A stretch of DNA of 64,000 nucleotides from the NCBI GenBank assembly GCA_942493345.1, contig OW818695.1, positions 1,860,001-1,924,000 of the forward strand. The letters are read 5' to 3'. Made by a program: the position numbers and the translations under genes. Below the pieces are notes generated by a model. The model saw only the letters and a list, made by a program, of their open reading frames with translations. It ran no database searches and was not told the DNA's origin. Source of the stretch: GWE2-42-39 sp942493345 (lineage in GTDB: Bacteria > Bacteroidota > Bacteroidia > Bacteroidales > Prolixibacteraceae). This document shows, piece after piece, positions 27,020 through 37,053 of this stretch. Position 1 is the stretch's first letter. Each line of letters opens with the position of its first letter.

Positions 27020-29209
27020 TTATCGAACAAATAAAAGTTCACGGTATTTGGGCAATGGCCACAATTCGTTGTCCACGATCAGTTCGAGCCGGTCGATATG
27101 ATAACGAATATTTTCCAGGTACGGACGGACGGACGTATCGTAAGCCTCTGCTCTTTCAATCGAATCTTCAATCATATTGGCTACTCTGCGTGCTTCTATC
27201 ATTTCTTTTACCAGTGCTTTTATCGAAGAAACGTGTCCGCCAATTTCCTTGATCAACTCCTTCCGTCCGGAAGACAGTTCATTGTATTCTTCTTCTGAAA
27301 ATACTTCTTTCAGGTTCCTTACATTTTCGAGCAGCATGGTTTGGTATTTCACTGCTGTTGGCACAATGTGGTTGATGGCAAGATCGCCAAGCACACGCCC
27401 TTCAATCTGAATATTTTTGAAATATTTTTCATATTCCACTTCAGCGCGACCTTCCAGTTCCCTTTCGTCGTAGACCTCAACGCTTTTGAAAAGCTCTTTT
27501 ACTTTCGGACTGAGGAATGCTTCCAACGCTTTCGGCACGCTGAGAATGTTGGTTAGTCCACGCGATTGGGCTTCAATAACCCATTCTTCGCTGTACCCAT
27601 TGCCATCGAAACGAATGGGTTTGCAGTCGATGATCAGCTTTTTCAGTACCTGAAAGATGGCCTCGTCTTTGCGGATATTATTTTCAACCAGGGCATCAAC
27701 TTCTGTGCTGAATTTTTTCAACTGGGCGGCTACTGCCGAGTTTAAGGCAATCAGCGCCGATGAGCAATTGGCCGACGAGCCTACTGCGCGAAATTCGAAT
27801 CGGTTTCCGGTGAATGCGAAAGGCGAAGTACGGTTGCGGTCGGTATTATCCAGCAGAATTTCAGGAATACGCCCGATGTTTAGTTTGAGGGCTGTTTTCT
27901 CGTCCGGTGTCATTTTTCGGTCAACTACCGATTCTTCCATCAGGTCGAGCATTTTGCTGACTTCGGTTCCAAGGAAGACTGAAATGATGGACGGCGGCGC
28001 TTCGTTAGCGCCCAACCGATGAGAGTTGGAAGCGCTTATAATGCTGGCGCGCAACAAATCCTGGTGGTCGTAAACCGCCTTGATGGTATTTATCATGAAT
28101 GTGAGGAACTGCAAATTCGATTTTGGGTTTTTCCCCGGCGAAAGCAGGTTCACACCCGTATCGGTGGCCATCGACCAGTTGTTGTGCTTGCCCGAACCAT
28201 TGATTCCGGCAAAAGGTTTTTCATGAAACAATACCCTGAAATTGTGACGACGGGCCACTTTTTTCATTAGGTCCATAACCAACTGGTTATGATCGTTAGC
28301 CAGATTGGCCTCTTCGTAAATAGGAGCCAGCTCAAACTGGTTGGGAGCGACCTCATTATGACGAGTTTTCAAAGGAATACCCAATTTGTACGATTCATTT
28401 TCCAAATCTTCCATGTACCGGTAAACCCGTGTTGGTATCGAGCTGAAATAGTGATCGTCCATCTGTTGATCTTTGGCCGATGCGTGTCCCATGAGGGTGC
28501 GCCCGGTGAGCATCAAATCGGGACGGGCCATGAAAAGGGCTTCGTCAACCAGGAAATATTCCTGTTCCCAGCCCAGGTTTGTATATACTTTCGTTACATT
28601 TTTGTCGAAATACTGACAAACAACGGTTGCTGCTTCATCGATAGCACGCAGCGAACGGAGCAGAGGGGTTTTGTAATCGAGCGCTTCACCCGTGTACGAA
28701 ATAAAAACAGTGGGAATGGTCAGTGTCCCGTCGACCACGAAAGCCGGTGACGAGGGGTCCCATGCAGTATAGCCCCGGGCTTCGAAAGTCTGGCGAATAC
28801 CACCGCTCGGGAACGAAGAAGCATCCGGCTCCTGTTGTACCAGCAACGATCCGGATAAACTTTCGACGACGCTGCCGTTTTCACCATGGACGATAAACGC
28901 ATCGTGTTTTTCTGCGGTTCCGTCAGTCAAGGGATGGAACCAGTGTGTGTAATGAGTTGCTCCGCTTTCCACTGCCCAGGCTTTCATGCCCTGCGCCACC
29001 TGATCAGCCATTTTCCGATCGATCGTAGTGCCACTGTCAACGGCATCAACAACTGCTTTGTACGCTTCTTTCGAAAGATATTTTTTCATTTTCGGCCGGT
29101 CGAAAACCGACATACCGAAAAAATCGGAAGTAAGGATGTCTTCCCTTTTTACTTCCTGAGGCTTTCTGGAAAGTACCTCTTTTAATGCGTTAAACCTGAA
29201 TTCAGCCAT
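27020..29209 (-). CDS. glnN: Type III glutamine synthetase
   Basis: The 729-residue length is typical of GS III (about 700-730), far longer than GS I/II. Recognisable blocks are FGMSVFDRPKM, THYTHWFHPLTDGTAEKHDAF, LEQ-type QEPDASSFPSGGIRQTFEARGYTAWDPSSPAF, the catalytic-region NEVAPNQFELAPIYEEAN, and the GIN-like NGSGKHNNWSMATD. It makes glutamine from glutamate, ammonia and ATP. It is a single gene with its own terminator; nothing in the sequence identifies the regulator. Confidence 0.97.
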   Translation of the reverse strand: MAEFRFNALKEVLSRKPQEVKREDILTSDFFGMSVFDRPKMKKYLSKEAYKAVVDAVDSGTTIDRKMADQVAQGMKAWAVESGATHYTHWFHPLTDGTAEKHDAFIVHGENGSVVESLSGSLLVQQEPDASSFPSGGIRQTFEARGYTAWDPSSPAFVVDGTLTIPTVFISYTGEALDYKTPLLRSLRAIDEAATVVCQYFDKNVTKVYTNLGWEQEYFLVDEALFMARPDLMLTGRTLMGHASAKDQQMDDHYFSSIPTRVYRYMEDLENESYKLGIPLKTRHNEVAPNQFELAPIYEEANLANDHNQLVMDLMKKVARRHNFRVLFHEKPFAGINGSGKHNNWSMATDTGVNLLSPGKNPKSNLQFLTFMINTIKAVYDHQDLLRASIISASNSHRLGANEAPPSIISVFLGTEVSKMLDLMEESVVDRKMTPDEKTALKLNIGRIPEILLDNTDRNRTSPFAFTGNRFEFRAVGSSANCSSALIALNSAVAAQLKKFSTEVDALVENNIRKDEAIFQVLKKLIIDCKPIRFDGNGYSEEWVIEAQSRGLTNILSVPKALEAFLSPKVKELFKSVEVYDERELEGRAEVEYEKYFKNIQIEGRVLGDLAINHIVPTAVKYQTMLLENVRNLKEVFSEEEYNELSSGRKELIKEIGGHVSSIKALVKEMIEARRVANMIEDSIERAEAYDTSVRPYLENIRYHIDRLELIVDNELWPLPKYRELLFVR

Positions 29210-29640
29210 ACCTGTAATTTTTAATGAATAATCCTTAACAATCTTTTTCGATAAAAACCTGTCAAAAATACAAACATTTTTAATGTACCCCCATTTTCGA
29301 ATAGGGTATTATTGTTTTTTTACATTTTTTTCACAATTAAAACATACAAAACAAATGGTATTGCGCTATATCTGTATTTTTATATTGCTTTGATATCGAA
29401 TTTTTCCGGGAAGGATTTGTATCTAATGCTTGCTTTTTCAATGATGGTATGTGTAAATTCTGTATCAATTTTTCTTTTTAAAAGAACACAACGAAGGCCA
29501 GGGAATAGCTACACAATCATTTTCGGTAGTTACAGACGTTATTACTCTGCTATTTCTTTAAAAAATCAATTAAACCTGATAATTTAGATTTTTACTATCT
29601 TGCAAAACCAAAATTTAACAACTTATCAAAAACGAATCCA
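29210..29640. other. 431-bp AT-rich divergent intergenic region
   Basis: The region lies between the divergent starts of glnN and the sulfatase. On the minus strand a TATTTTTG box (29263-29270) could be the glnN -7 element, with no good -33. An open frame at 29312-29587 is hydrophobic then basic, resembles nothing I know, and is not called as a gene. Confidence 0.5.
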
Positions 29641-31180
29641 ATGAGTAACAAAGCAGTTATTTCGTTTTGGGTTGTAATGTCGCTATTCATTCTGAATAGT
29701 TACAACTCATTTGCGAAAGAAAAAGGAATTCCCGCAAAGCCAAATGTTGTTATCATTTATATAGATGATCTTGGTTATGGGGACATCAGTTGCTACGGAG
29801 CAACAAAAGTTAGCACCCCGAACGTTGATCGCATTGCCGCAGAAGGCATACTGTTTACCAACGGGCATAGTTCATCGTCTACCTGCACGCCTTCGCGTTT
29901 TTCAATGCTCACCGGTAAATACGCTTTTCGCCAGCAAGGGACCGGAATAGCGCCCGGCGACGCTTCATCGATTATTAACCCGGGACAAACCACTATTGCC
30001 GATGTATTTCAGAAAGCCGGTTACAAAACCGGCGTTGTAGGCAAATGGCACTTGGGTCTGGGGGGGGGCGGATGGCCCCAATTGGAACGGCGATATTTAT
30101 CCCGGCCCGCGCGAACTGGGTTTCGATTATTCATTCCTTCTTCCAGCCACCGGCGATAGAGTTCCTTGTGTTTTCGTCGAGAACCAGCGTGTTGTCGGGC
30201 TTGACCCCAACGATCCGATCCAGGTCAGTTTCAAGGAAAAGGTAGGCAATGAGCCAACCGGGGAAGATCATCCTGAAATGTTGAAACAGATGTGGAGCCA
30301 CGGGCACAATTGTACCATTGTAAATGGAATTTCACGTATTGGCTATATGAGCGGGGGAAAAGCTGCCCGGTGGGTCGATGAAGATATTGCCGATGTTATT
30401 ACCGGAAAAGCTCTGGGCTTTATCGAAAAACATCAGAAAGAACCCTTTTTTCTTTATTTTTCGACGCACGATATTCATGTTCCCCGCATGCCACACTCGC
30501 GTTTTGCAGGAAAAAGCGGCCTGGGTTACCGTGGCGATGCAATCCTGCAAATGGATTGGAGTGTTGGAGAAATACTGAATAAATTAGAAAAACTTGGACT
30601 GAAAAAAAATACCATCGTAATTTTCAGCAGCGACAATGGCCCCGTGCTGGATGACGGCTATGTCGACGAAGCAGTTGCCAAATTAAATGGGCACAAGCCG
30701 TCGGGTCCTCTTCGCGGAGGCAAATACTCGGCTTTCGATGCAGGAACACGGGTTCCGTTTTTAGTTAGTTGGCCCGGAGTTACCAAACCAAAAGTATCGG
30801 GCACACTGGTTAGTCAGGTCGATTTTATGGCCTCGTTTGCCGATATGCTAAATGTACCACTGGCCGAAAATGATGCACCCGACAGTTTCAAAAGGCTGGA
30901 TGTTTTTCTTGGAAAATCGGAACAGGACCGCGATCATGTGATTGAACATGCCGGACCTTTGTCGATTATTAAAGGAGAATGGAAATACATTGAACCAAAG
31001 AACGGACCCAAAATCAACAAAAATTCAAACATCGAACTGGGCAACGACCCGGGACCTCAACTTTATAATTTAAAAAAGGATACCGGAGAAACCAATAATC
31101 TGGCAGCCAGTAATCCTGAAAAAGTAAAAGAGCTCGCATCAATTCTTCAGGAAATAAGGGAAAAAGGAAGAAGCAAATAG
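29641..31180 (+). pseudogene. Type I sulfatase interrupted by a frameshift in a G9 run
   Basis: The N-terminal half has a signal peptide, the sulfatase metal motif IYIDDLGYGD and the formylglycine site CTPSR in a TCTPSRFSMLTGK context. It reaches GVVGKWHLGLG and then enters a run of nine G (30060-30068). Removing one G restores the frame: GGADGPNWNGDIYPGPREL, continuing to KQMW and the C-terminal half from 30278, with FSSDNGPVLDDGY and LRGGKYSAFDAGTRVPF. The complete protein would be about 513 residues, an exported arylsulfatase-like enzyme acting on sulfated glycans. The break could be a true mutation, phase variation or a homopolymer sequencing error. Confidence 0.88.
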
Positions 31181-31197
31181 GAGAACAATCATATCAA

Positions 31198-31245
31198 AAG
31201 AAGAGTGGCATCCGTAAAAAACGAATGCCACTCTTCTTGTTTTTA
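31198..31245. terminator. Bidirectional terminator between sulfatase and PspC gene
   Basis: A near-perfect stem of about 18 bp, AAGAAGAGTGGCATcCGT with ACGaATGCCACTCTTCTT, is followed by a T run on the plus strand and is preceded by A-rich sequence. Confidence 0.88.
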
Positions 31246-31304
31246 GTAATTTCAATTTTCTGGATCCTGCAATATGTCTTCAGAAAAAACGATTTGCCAA
31301 ATAT

Positions 31305-31502
31305 CTATTTGGAGCCCGATGCCGGACCAGGCAAAACAATGACTAGCACGACATAAAGTATCAACATTAACGGATTAAAAATCGTTAAAAAGCCAAATCC
31401 GATGCGTACAATGACGGGGTCCAATTCGGGATTGATATATTCCGATATTCCGGCACAAACACCCGACAATACCCGATTTGTTGATTTCCTTAATCGTTTC
31501 AT
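31305..31502 (-). CDS. Small PspC-domain membrane protein
   Basis: The 65-residue protein consists of a single PspC domain: a basic start (MKRLRKSTNRVLSGVCAGISEYI), the LDPVIVRIGF motif and one membrane helix. PspC proteins act at the inner membrane in envelope stress in enterobacteria; in Bacteroidota the role is unknown. It follows a larger protein containing the same domain and a PadR regulator, all on the minus strand. Confidence 0.88.
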   Translation of the reverse strand: MKRLRKSTNRVLSGVCAGISEYINPELDPVIVRIGFGFLTIFNPLMLILYVVLVIVLPGPASGSK

Positions 31503-31528
31503 TTCAAGTTAAAACAGATTAAATTTTT

Positions 31529-31597
31529 GGTTTTGTACCCTGCCGGAGATTGACCCGAAGACCAATCTCCGGAAAAACAAACAACAGGGTACAAACC
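31529..31597. other. Nested inverted repeats between the two PspC genes
   Basis: An inner perfect hairpin (CCGGAGATTG 31543-31552 with 31563-31572) sits inside an outer pair (31529-31542 with 31585-31597, one gap). Neither strand has a T run directly after the inner stem, so it is not a standard terminator. It may be an mRNA structure or a small palindromic insertion. Confidence 0.6.
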
Positions 31598-31621
31598 ATG
31601 CTTTATTTTACCTTAAATCAA

Positions 31622-33208
31622 CTATTCTTTCAATGCCAATCCGTCTTCGGTCATGACCCAGTATTTCCCGACCATATCGCCATCCCAGGTGTTGTTCACA
31701 TTTTCAATATCGTAAATAATGCGGGCAAGGTTTTTATTGAGATATACCGACTTGCCCACCGGCACTTTTACCACGATATCAACTTCCTGGTTCCTCCATT
31801 TTCCACCTTCACCCAGCGTGTAATACGGATCGAACGTGATTACAGAATCTTTTTGCTGAAAATTATACACAATCATTTCCGTATTCGTTTGTGCTTCATC
31901 CTGGCTTTTACCACGGGCCTTTTTCTTTAAAACAATGGCGAATTGATCGTTTGAACTCTTTTCTATATCAAGACGTGCGTCACCTAAAAGTATTTCATCG
32001 CCATTAACTTTAATCATTTTCATCCGGTCCAGGTTCATTTCCAAGTCGGTGTAATTTTCGTACTTGTCAGTTCCTAATTCCATTACCAGATTTTTGCAAT
32101 TCTGACATTCAATTTTCGTACTAACAGTTGTTGAAGTTCGTTTACTGAAATTGTCGACCTGCCCAACTGTAACCAATATCAGGGTGAACAGAGCAATAAG
32201 CCAAACTCCTACCGATGCAAGACCGATAATTTTATTATTGGTTTTGTACCTGAAAATCATTTTTGTACCGACAAACAAGATGGCCATCAGTGGAATAGCG
32301 ACCAGCAATACAATGGCAATTATTGAAATGGTCAACGAACCCGGATTGATAATATGATTGAAAAATCCGGATATTTGAAATTCAGGCCCCCAGCCAGATA
32401 TCCAAGGAGCGCTGGCAAGAATAGAATGGCCAATCAGTATGGTACTAAGAAATCCCAGCAAACCAAAGAATCCGGCTAAAATCAATATTACCCCAACTAA
32501 AATGACCAGTATTTTCAGGGAAACTTTCAACACGTTGTATATCAAATCTCCTAAACGCGAGGCTCCATCTTTCCCTTTCTCGTAAGTGTCCGAATTTTTA
32601 AATCGCTGGAAACTATCTTTTACATCCTTCACTTCTTCTTTTATCGATTTTTCGATATTCGAAACCGTTGCTTCTTCACCTCTCATTTCAAGGCGCTGTG
32701 CTGTAGTACGAGCTTTCGGAACCGCAATCCATAATATGAAATACAACAACACATTAAAAGGGCCGATTACAAAAAATAGTAAGAAAAAGATAATGCGCAT
32801 AAACACCGGGTCGATATTAAAATAGGCGCCCATACCCCCGCAAACGCCTCCGAATACGCGGCGATCGGGGTCGCGGTACATCCGCCGTTTGGTCCTGTTT
32901 TGAGTGGTTTGTTCCGGTGGGGCAGGTTTTTCCTCTTCTGCATCTGTGTCCATAAAATCTTCCGGCTTACCCATCCGGGCAATTACCTCGTCAACCCATA
33001 GGTCGATAATAACCTCTTTGCCCTCTTTAATTTTTTCATTGAAAAGCTCTGCTATACGAGCTTCAATGTCCTGTAAAATTTCCCGACCTTCTTCGTTGGT
33101 TCCAAAATGGCGGTTCAACATTTGAAGATATTTTTGCAGTTTTTCATACGCATCTTCGTCGATATGGAAAACGTTTCCGCTTATATTGATTGTAAATGTC
33201 TTTTTCAT
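31622..33208 (-). CDS. PspC-domain multi-pass membrane protein
   Basis: The 528-residue protein starts with a cytoplasmic region (KTFTINISGNVFHIDEDAYEKLQKYL... ) of a type found fused to PspC in Bacteroidota. A PspC domain at about 110-170 follows (RRVFGGVCGGMGAYFNIDPVFMRIIF). Several membrane helices occupy about 215-355, and the C-terminal part is soluble (about 360-528). It lies 45 bp after a PadR-type repressor gene, suggesting PadR control. The likely theme is envelope stress, by analogy with other Psp systems. Confidence 0.85.
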   Translation of the reverse strand: MKKTFTINISGNVFHIDEDAYEKLQKYLQMLNRHFGTNEEGREILQDIEARIAELFNEKIKEGKEVIIDLWVDEVIARMGKPEDFMDTDAEEEKPAPPEQTTQNRTKRRMYRDPDRRVFGGVCGGMGAYFNIDPVFMRIIFFLLFFVIGPFNVLLYFILWIAVPKARTTAQRLEMRGEEATVSNIEKSIKEEVKDVKDSFQRFKNSDTYEKGKDGASRLGDLIYNVLKVSLKILVILVGVILILAGFFGLLGFLSTILIGHSILASAPWISGWGPEFQISGFFNHIINPGSLTISIIAIVLLVAIPLMAILFVGTKMIFRYKTNNKIIGLASVGVWLIALFTLILVTVGQVDNFSKRTSTTVSTKIECQNCKNLVMELGTDKYENYTDLEMNLDRMKMIKVNGDEILLGDARLDIEKSSNDQFAIVLKKKARGKSQDEAQTNTEMIVYNFQQKDSVITFDPYYTLGEGGKWRNQEVDIVVKVPVGKSVYLNKNLARIIYDIENVNNTWDGDMVGKYWVMTEDGLALKE

Positions 33209-33253
33209 TTTCTATGTTTTTTCTGTTGTTATCTCAATTTGTTTCCACCCCGG

Positions 33254-33583
33254 TTATTTATGGTTTTTAATCATCGCCACGGCATCGACCAACTCGTTCC
33301 ACGATTCGCCCAGTTCTTTCAGAAATACTTTTCCTTCGTCGGTTAGTTCGTAATATTTTCGAGGTGGTCCCTGCGTGCTTTCTTCCCAGCGGTATGTTAG
33401 CAAACCATCGTTTTTCAAACGGGTCAACAGCGGATAAAGGGTTCCTTCCACAACAATCATTTTCGATTGTTTCAGGTCGTCGATGATGTCGTTCGCATAA
33501 AGAGGTTTTTCTTCGAGTACCAGCAGGATGCAGTATTCCAAAACCCCTTTTCGCATTTGTGCTTTTGTATTTTCTATTTTCAT
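33254..33583 (-). CDS. PadR-family transcriptional regulator
   Basis: Started at ATG 33583 (MKIENTKAQMRKGVLEYCILLVLEEKPLYANDIIDDL), the product is 109 residues, a winged helix of the small PadR type. Conserved are VEGTLYPLLTRLKNDGLL (recognition helix region) and RKYYELTDEGK. PadR proteins repress adjacent genes, here most likely the two PspC genes downstream. The upstream frame to 33628 is less probable. Confidence 0.92.
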   Translation of the reverse strand: MKIENTKAQMRKGVLEYCILLVLEEKPLYANDIIDDLKQSKMIVVEGTLYPLLTRLKNDGLLTYRWEESTQGPPRKYYELTDEGKVFLKELGESWNELVDAVAMIKNHK

Positions 33584-33711
33584 ATCTCTGTTTTTTTCAA
33601 AATTTAATGCCTTTTTTCTCTCGTTCAATTCATTCGTTCCCTGAAAGGCATTCTAATTATTTCAACCATTTATCGGGAAAATACGGACAAAAACAGTAGC
33701 TGTTCCCAAAG

Positions 33712-34164
33712 TTACATTTTCCAAAATTTGCTGTTGACCATCCATTTTTCAAGTTCCAATTCTGAATCTTTTTCAGTTGGAATACTTGACCCTGTAAGAA
33801 AATATTTATTATTGATCATCCAATCTTCAAGTTCCAGAGTTGCATCTGTTGCTTCATTTACAGAATACACTGATTCTTCAAAATATTTAGTTTTGGTCAT
33901 CCACGATTCCAGATTTAAGGGTTTATCGCTTTCGTGTTCAATTTTATGGTTGAACGTTTTGTCTTCTGTGAAATTTACATGCAATGACTGAGCGCGGGTG
34001 GCCACCGGGTTTATTTTTCCTGTGTTTCCAACCATAATCATTGCAAGATTACTGAGGCTGCTTTCGGTCAATAATTGTTTCCAAAAATCCTGAGCGCTGA
34101 CGGTAAAGCTGATCAGTACAAAACTGATAATGATTGCCCCACCTTTTAAGAATGCTGTTTTCAT
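33712..34164 (-). CDS. Exported hypothetical protein with three LExWM repeats
   Basis: From ATG 34164 (MKTAFLKGGAIIISFVLISFTVSAQ) the product is a 150-residue secreted protein. Its second half repeats a short motif three times: LNLESWMTKTKYF, LELEDWMINNKYF and LELEKWMVNSKFW, about 25-30 residues apart. I do not recognise a family. It lies upstream of padR-pspC on the same strand and may belong to that unit. Confidence 0.7.
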   Translation of the reverse strand: MKTAFLKGGAIIISFVLISFTVSAQDFWKQLLTESSLSNLAMIMVGNTGKINPVATRAQSLHVNFTEDKTFNHKIEHESDKPLNLESWMTKTKYFEESVYSVNEATDATLELEDWMINNKYFLTGSSIPTEKDSELELEKWMVNSKFWKM

Positions 34165-34678
34165 TTTGCTTTCTCTGTTCTCTGTGTTGTTGTTTCTTGT
34201 TTTCTGTTTCTGTTGTTTAATTGTTTTCATACCCGAGGCCGATTGTTTGTTTTCTAATTGTTTATGACTGTTTGTTTTCTGTTCTCAACCGTGAGACGAT
34301 TTGTTTTTGATTTCGTTACAAAATGCATAGAACTTTTCTTAAACCCATACTATCTTTTACACTGAATTGTGCATTGCAAACATACAAATAAAAAACAGTA
34401 CTATGCAATGCACAATATTATATTTTTTCTAAAAACAACCACCTATTTTGTTTATATATTCATTTTCAAACACATAACTTACCGTTTTTTTTTGAACTAT
34501 TTTAAAATTTCTTCTGTGAAAAGTAAAAATAAACTCCAAAAGCAGGTTCATAAGACGAGAAATGCATCGACAAATCATTAAAAACGGTAAAAAGAGAATT
34601 TTTTTAAACAGGAAATATCATTGTTCTGTTATAATAAGTCAATGTATATTTATGCTTCATTTTTAAATTCATTCAAGA
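34165..34678. other. 514-bp AT-rich divergent intergenic region
   Basis: The region separates the repeat protein from the nuclease gene. It is very AT-rich. A 66-nt in-frame extension of the minus-strand gene (to 34230) is rich in Lys/Gln/Asn and is judged untranslated. A 70-codon plus-strand frame at 34369 is not protein-like. No further signal was recognised. Confidence 0.4.
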
Positions 34679-36592
34679 ATGAGAAAAATTTTAAGTTTTG
34701 TCGGATTCCTGTTCATTGGTTTTACGCTGTTTTCCCAGCCAGTTCAATATTATAATAACGCCGAAGGGAAAAAAGGGAACGCATTGAAATCGGCACTGCA
34801 CACGATTATTTCAGGACATGTTGATTACAGTTACAACAATGCCAAATATCTGTTGAATTATTGCGATGCCGATCCGGCAAATCCGGCAAATGTTATTCTT
34901 CTGTACACACAACGTTCTCAAAATGCTGACACTTACGGAACCGGCGGTGATTTCATTAATAGGGAACATATCTGGGCAAAATCGCACGGCAACTTTGCAG
35001 ATATCCGCCCGATGGACAGTGACGTTCACAATCTTCATCCAGCCGATGCTTCGGTAAACGAGATACGCAGCAACCGCGACTTTGATAAGGTAGCTCCCAA
35101 CGGGACACAAGTGGCCGAGGCGCCGGGAACCTGGTACAATACCATTGCATGGGAACCAGCCGATGCAGCTAAAGGACAGGTTGCACGAGCTATTTTATAT
35201 ATGGATGTGCGTTACGAAGGGACCAACGGCGAGATAGACCTGGCAGCCGTAAACGGCACCGGGACTTACCCGCAGGCCAAACACGGGAACCTTCAAGCGT
35301 TACTGGAATGGAACCGACAGTTTCCTCCTACCGATTTCGAACGCCGGAGAAACGAACGGGTATTCAACATGCAGCTCAACCGCAATCCGTTTGTCGACCA
35401 CCCGGAATATGCCGATTTAATCTGGGGCACAACACAAACGTCAACGATTCAGATTACCGGAAATTCGATTACTCCCGCAATTCCGATTGAAGGAAATCCC
35501 GTACAGCTTAAAATTTCTACAAATTCTGTAAATACAATCTCTTCTGTTATTGTTTATTGGGGCAAATCATACAACTCAGAAGAGAAATCGGCAACAATGA
35601 CCGCCTCCGGAAATAATTATCAGGCGGAAATGAACCTGAGTAGTTTTGTCGGCGGGCAATACATCTATTACAAAGTTATTGTCACCGATGCTGCCCAAAA
35701 CCAACGTACCCAGTGTTTTTCAGCCCTCGTTCATAAAAATATAAGCAAAAATAACCTGACAAGTTTGGCCGCTATTCAGGGAACACAGGAAGTAAGTCCG
35801 ATGGTAAACCAAACAGTAACGATTTCGGGCAGGGTTTCAAAAATAATTGACAGCGAATATTATATACAAAACGATGGACAACGGGAGGCCATTTGCATTT
35901 ATACAGCCCCCGAAACAGGAGCCGTTGGCGACAGCGTTGTTATAAGCGGGACGGTGACAGAATATAACAATCTCACCGAACTAAAGAATATTACTTATTT
36001 CTGTAACCTGAAAAACAACAACCCGGTTGTTCCCCTTGAAATAAAAACGAACGAAGTCAACGAAAACCTGGAAGGAAAACTTGTATCCATTAAAAATGTA
36101 ACATTTTCACAGGCAGGCACTACAATTCCTTCCGATGGCGGGAGTTACACATTTAGTGATGGCTCCGGAAGTTTTCCTTTGTACATGAACTACTCATCGA
36201 AACTGGTGGGTGAAAAAATACCGACCGGAATATGCACCGTAACGGGAATAATTAGTCAATATAAAACTACCTACCAGCTAATTGCCCGGGATATCAATGA
36301 TTTGAAAAGTGGCACAAATAGCGTGAACCCGGAATTACCCAATGAGGAAAAACCTTTCAAAATATTTCCCAACCCGGTTTCTTCAGGAAAAATAAAAATT
36401 CAGGCGAAACCTTCGGCGATGAAAAGTTTTGACATAAACGATCTTTCCGGACGAACCTTTTTGAGCGGGGAAATCTATTCGGAAACAAATTTAGTTGATG
36501 TTTCCAGTCTGCCGGCAGGAATATATTTTGTGACATTCCAATTAAAAAACGGGCAGGCAGAAACAGGAAAATTGCTGATAATTAACAAATAA
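34679..36592 (+). CDS. Secreted endonuclease I-family nuclease with T9SS sorting domain
   Basis: The 637-residue protein has a signal peptide (MRKILSFVGFLFIGFTLFSQ). An endonuclease I domain at about 25-250 follows, with NREHIWAKSHG, SDVHNLHPADASVNEIRSNRDFD and the C-terminal RRNERVFNMQLNRNPFVDHPEYAD. Next come Ig-like and OB-fold-like regions (about 265-540). The last 80 residues are a type A T9SS sorting domain (FKIFPNPVSSGKIKI... SLPAGIYFVTF). It should degrade extracellular DNA or RNA at the cell surface, giving phosphate and nucleosides. It is followed by a TonB-dependent receptor gene. Confidence 0.92.
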   Translation: MRKILSFVGFLFIGFTLFSQPVQYYNNAEGKKGNALKSALHTIISGHVDYSYNNAKYLLNYCDADPANPANVILLYTQRSQNADTYGTGGDFINREHIWAKSHGNFADIRPMDSDVHNLHPADASVNEIRSNRDFDKVAPNGTQVAEAPGTWYNTIAWEPADAAKGQVARAILYMDVRYEGTNGEIDLAAVNGTGTYPQAKHGNLQALLEWNRQFPPTDFERRRNERVFNMQLNRNPFVDHPEYADLIWGTTQTSTIQITGNSITPAIPIEGNPVQLKISTNSVNTISSVIVYWGKSYNSEEKSATMTASGNNYQAEMNLSSFVGGQYIYYKVIVTDAAQNQRTQCFSALVHKNISKNNLTSLAAIQGTQEVSPMVNQTVTISGRVSKIIDSEYYIQNDGQREAICIYTAPETGAVGDSVVISGTVTEYNNLTELKNITYFCNLKNNNPVVPLEIKTNEVNENLEGKLVSIKNVTFSQAGTTIPSDGGSYTFSDGSGSFPLYMNYSSKLVGEKIPTGICTVTGIISQYKTTYQLIARDINDLKSGTNSVNPELPNEEKPFKIFPNPVSSGKIKIQAKPSAMKSFDINDLSGRTFLSGEIYSETNLVDVSSLPAGIYFVTFQLKNGQAETGKLLIINK

Positions 36593-37053
36593 TAAACACT
36601 TAAAACATGCTTGTTTGATAAAAACCTATAGCCTCTTGATTTCAGAACAAAGAAGATATTAACAGAAAATAGTTGTGCGATGCCAGATTGACCAAGTAAA
36701 TTAAACGGGTTATTACGAACCGGCACATCGAACAAACGCAAACATCCGGGGAAGAATAAAACTTTCTAATCAATATAAAAAACTCGATTTTATTAAGAAT
36801 TTCTAATGAAAATTTCAAAAAAACAAGCCAGTCTTTTTTAATTGATAATTATTCAGAAAAATCAACTATTTGATGATAATTCATAATGTTCGAATAGAAC
36901 AAATCTGTTTTCTTTGAAATAAATTTCAACTCATAAACGATATTGGAAAGTTATAAACAACCTGTTAATTCGTGTTAAAAAATAATTGCACATTACCTTT
37001 TAAAATTTCATAAATTGAGTTCAAATTTTACAGCTTAATTAACAATTTATTCT
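36593..37053. other. 461-bp AT-rich region upstream of the TonB receptor
   Basis: No gene was recognised. The region is extremely AT-rich and presumably carries the receptor promoter; TACCTTTT at about 36996 is one base from a TAnnTTTG box. No hairpin terminator was evident after the nuclease. Confidence 0.4.

Noticed and set aside
29312..29587. 91-codon open frame upstream of the sulfatase
   Set aside because: The composition is hydrophobic then basic, no family pattern or ribosome-binding context was seen, and it lies in an AT-rich divergent promoter region.
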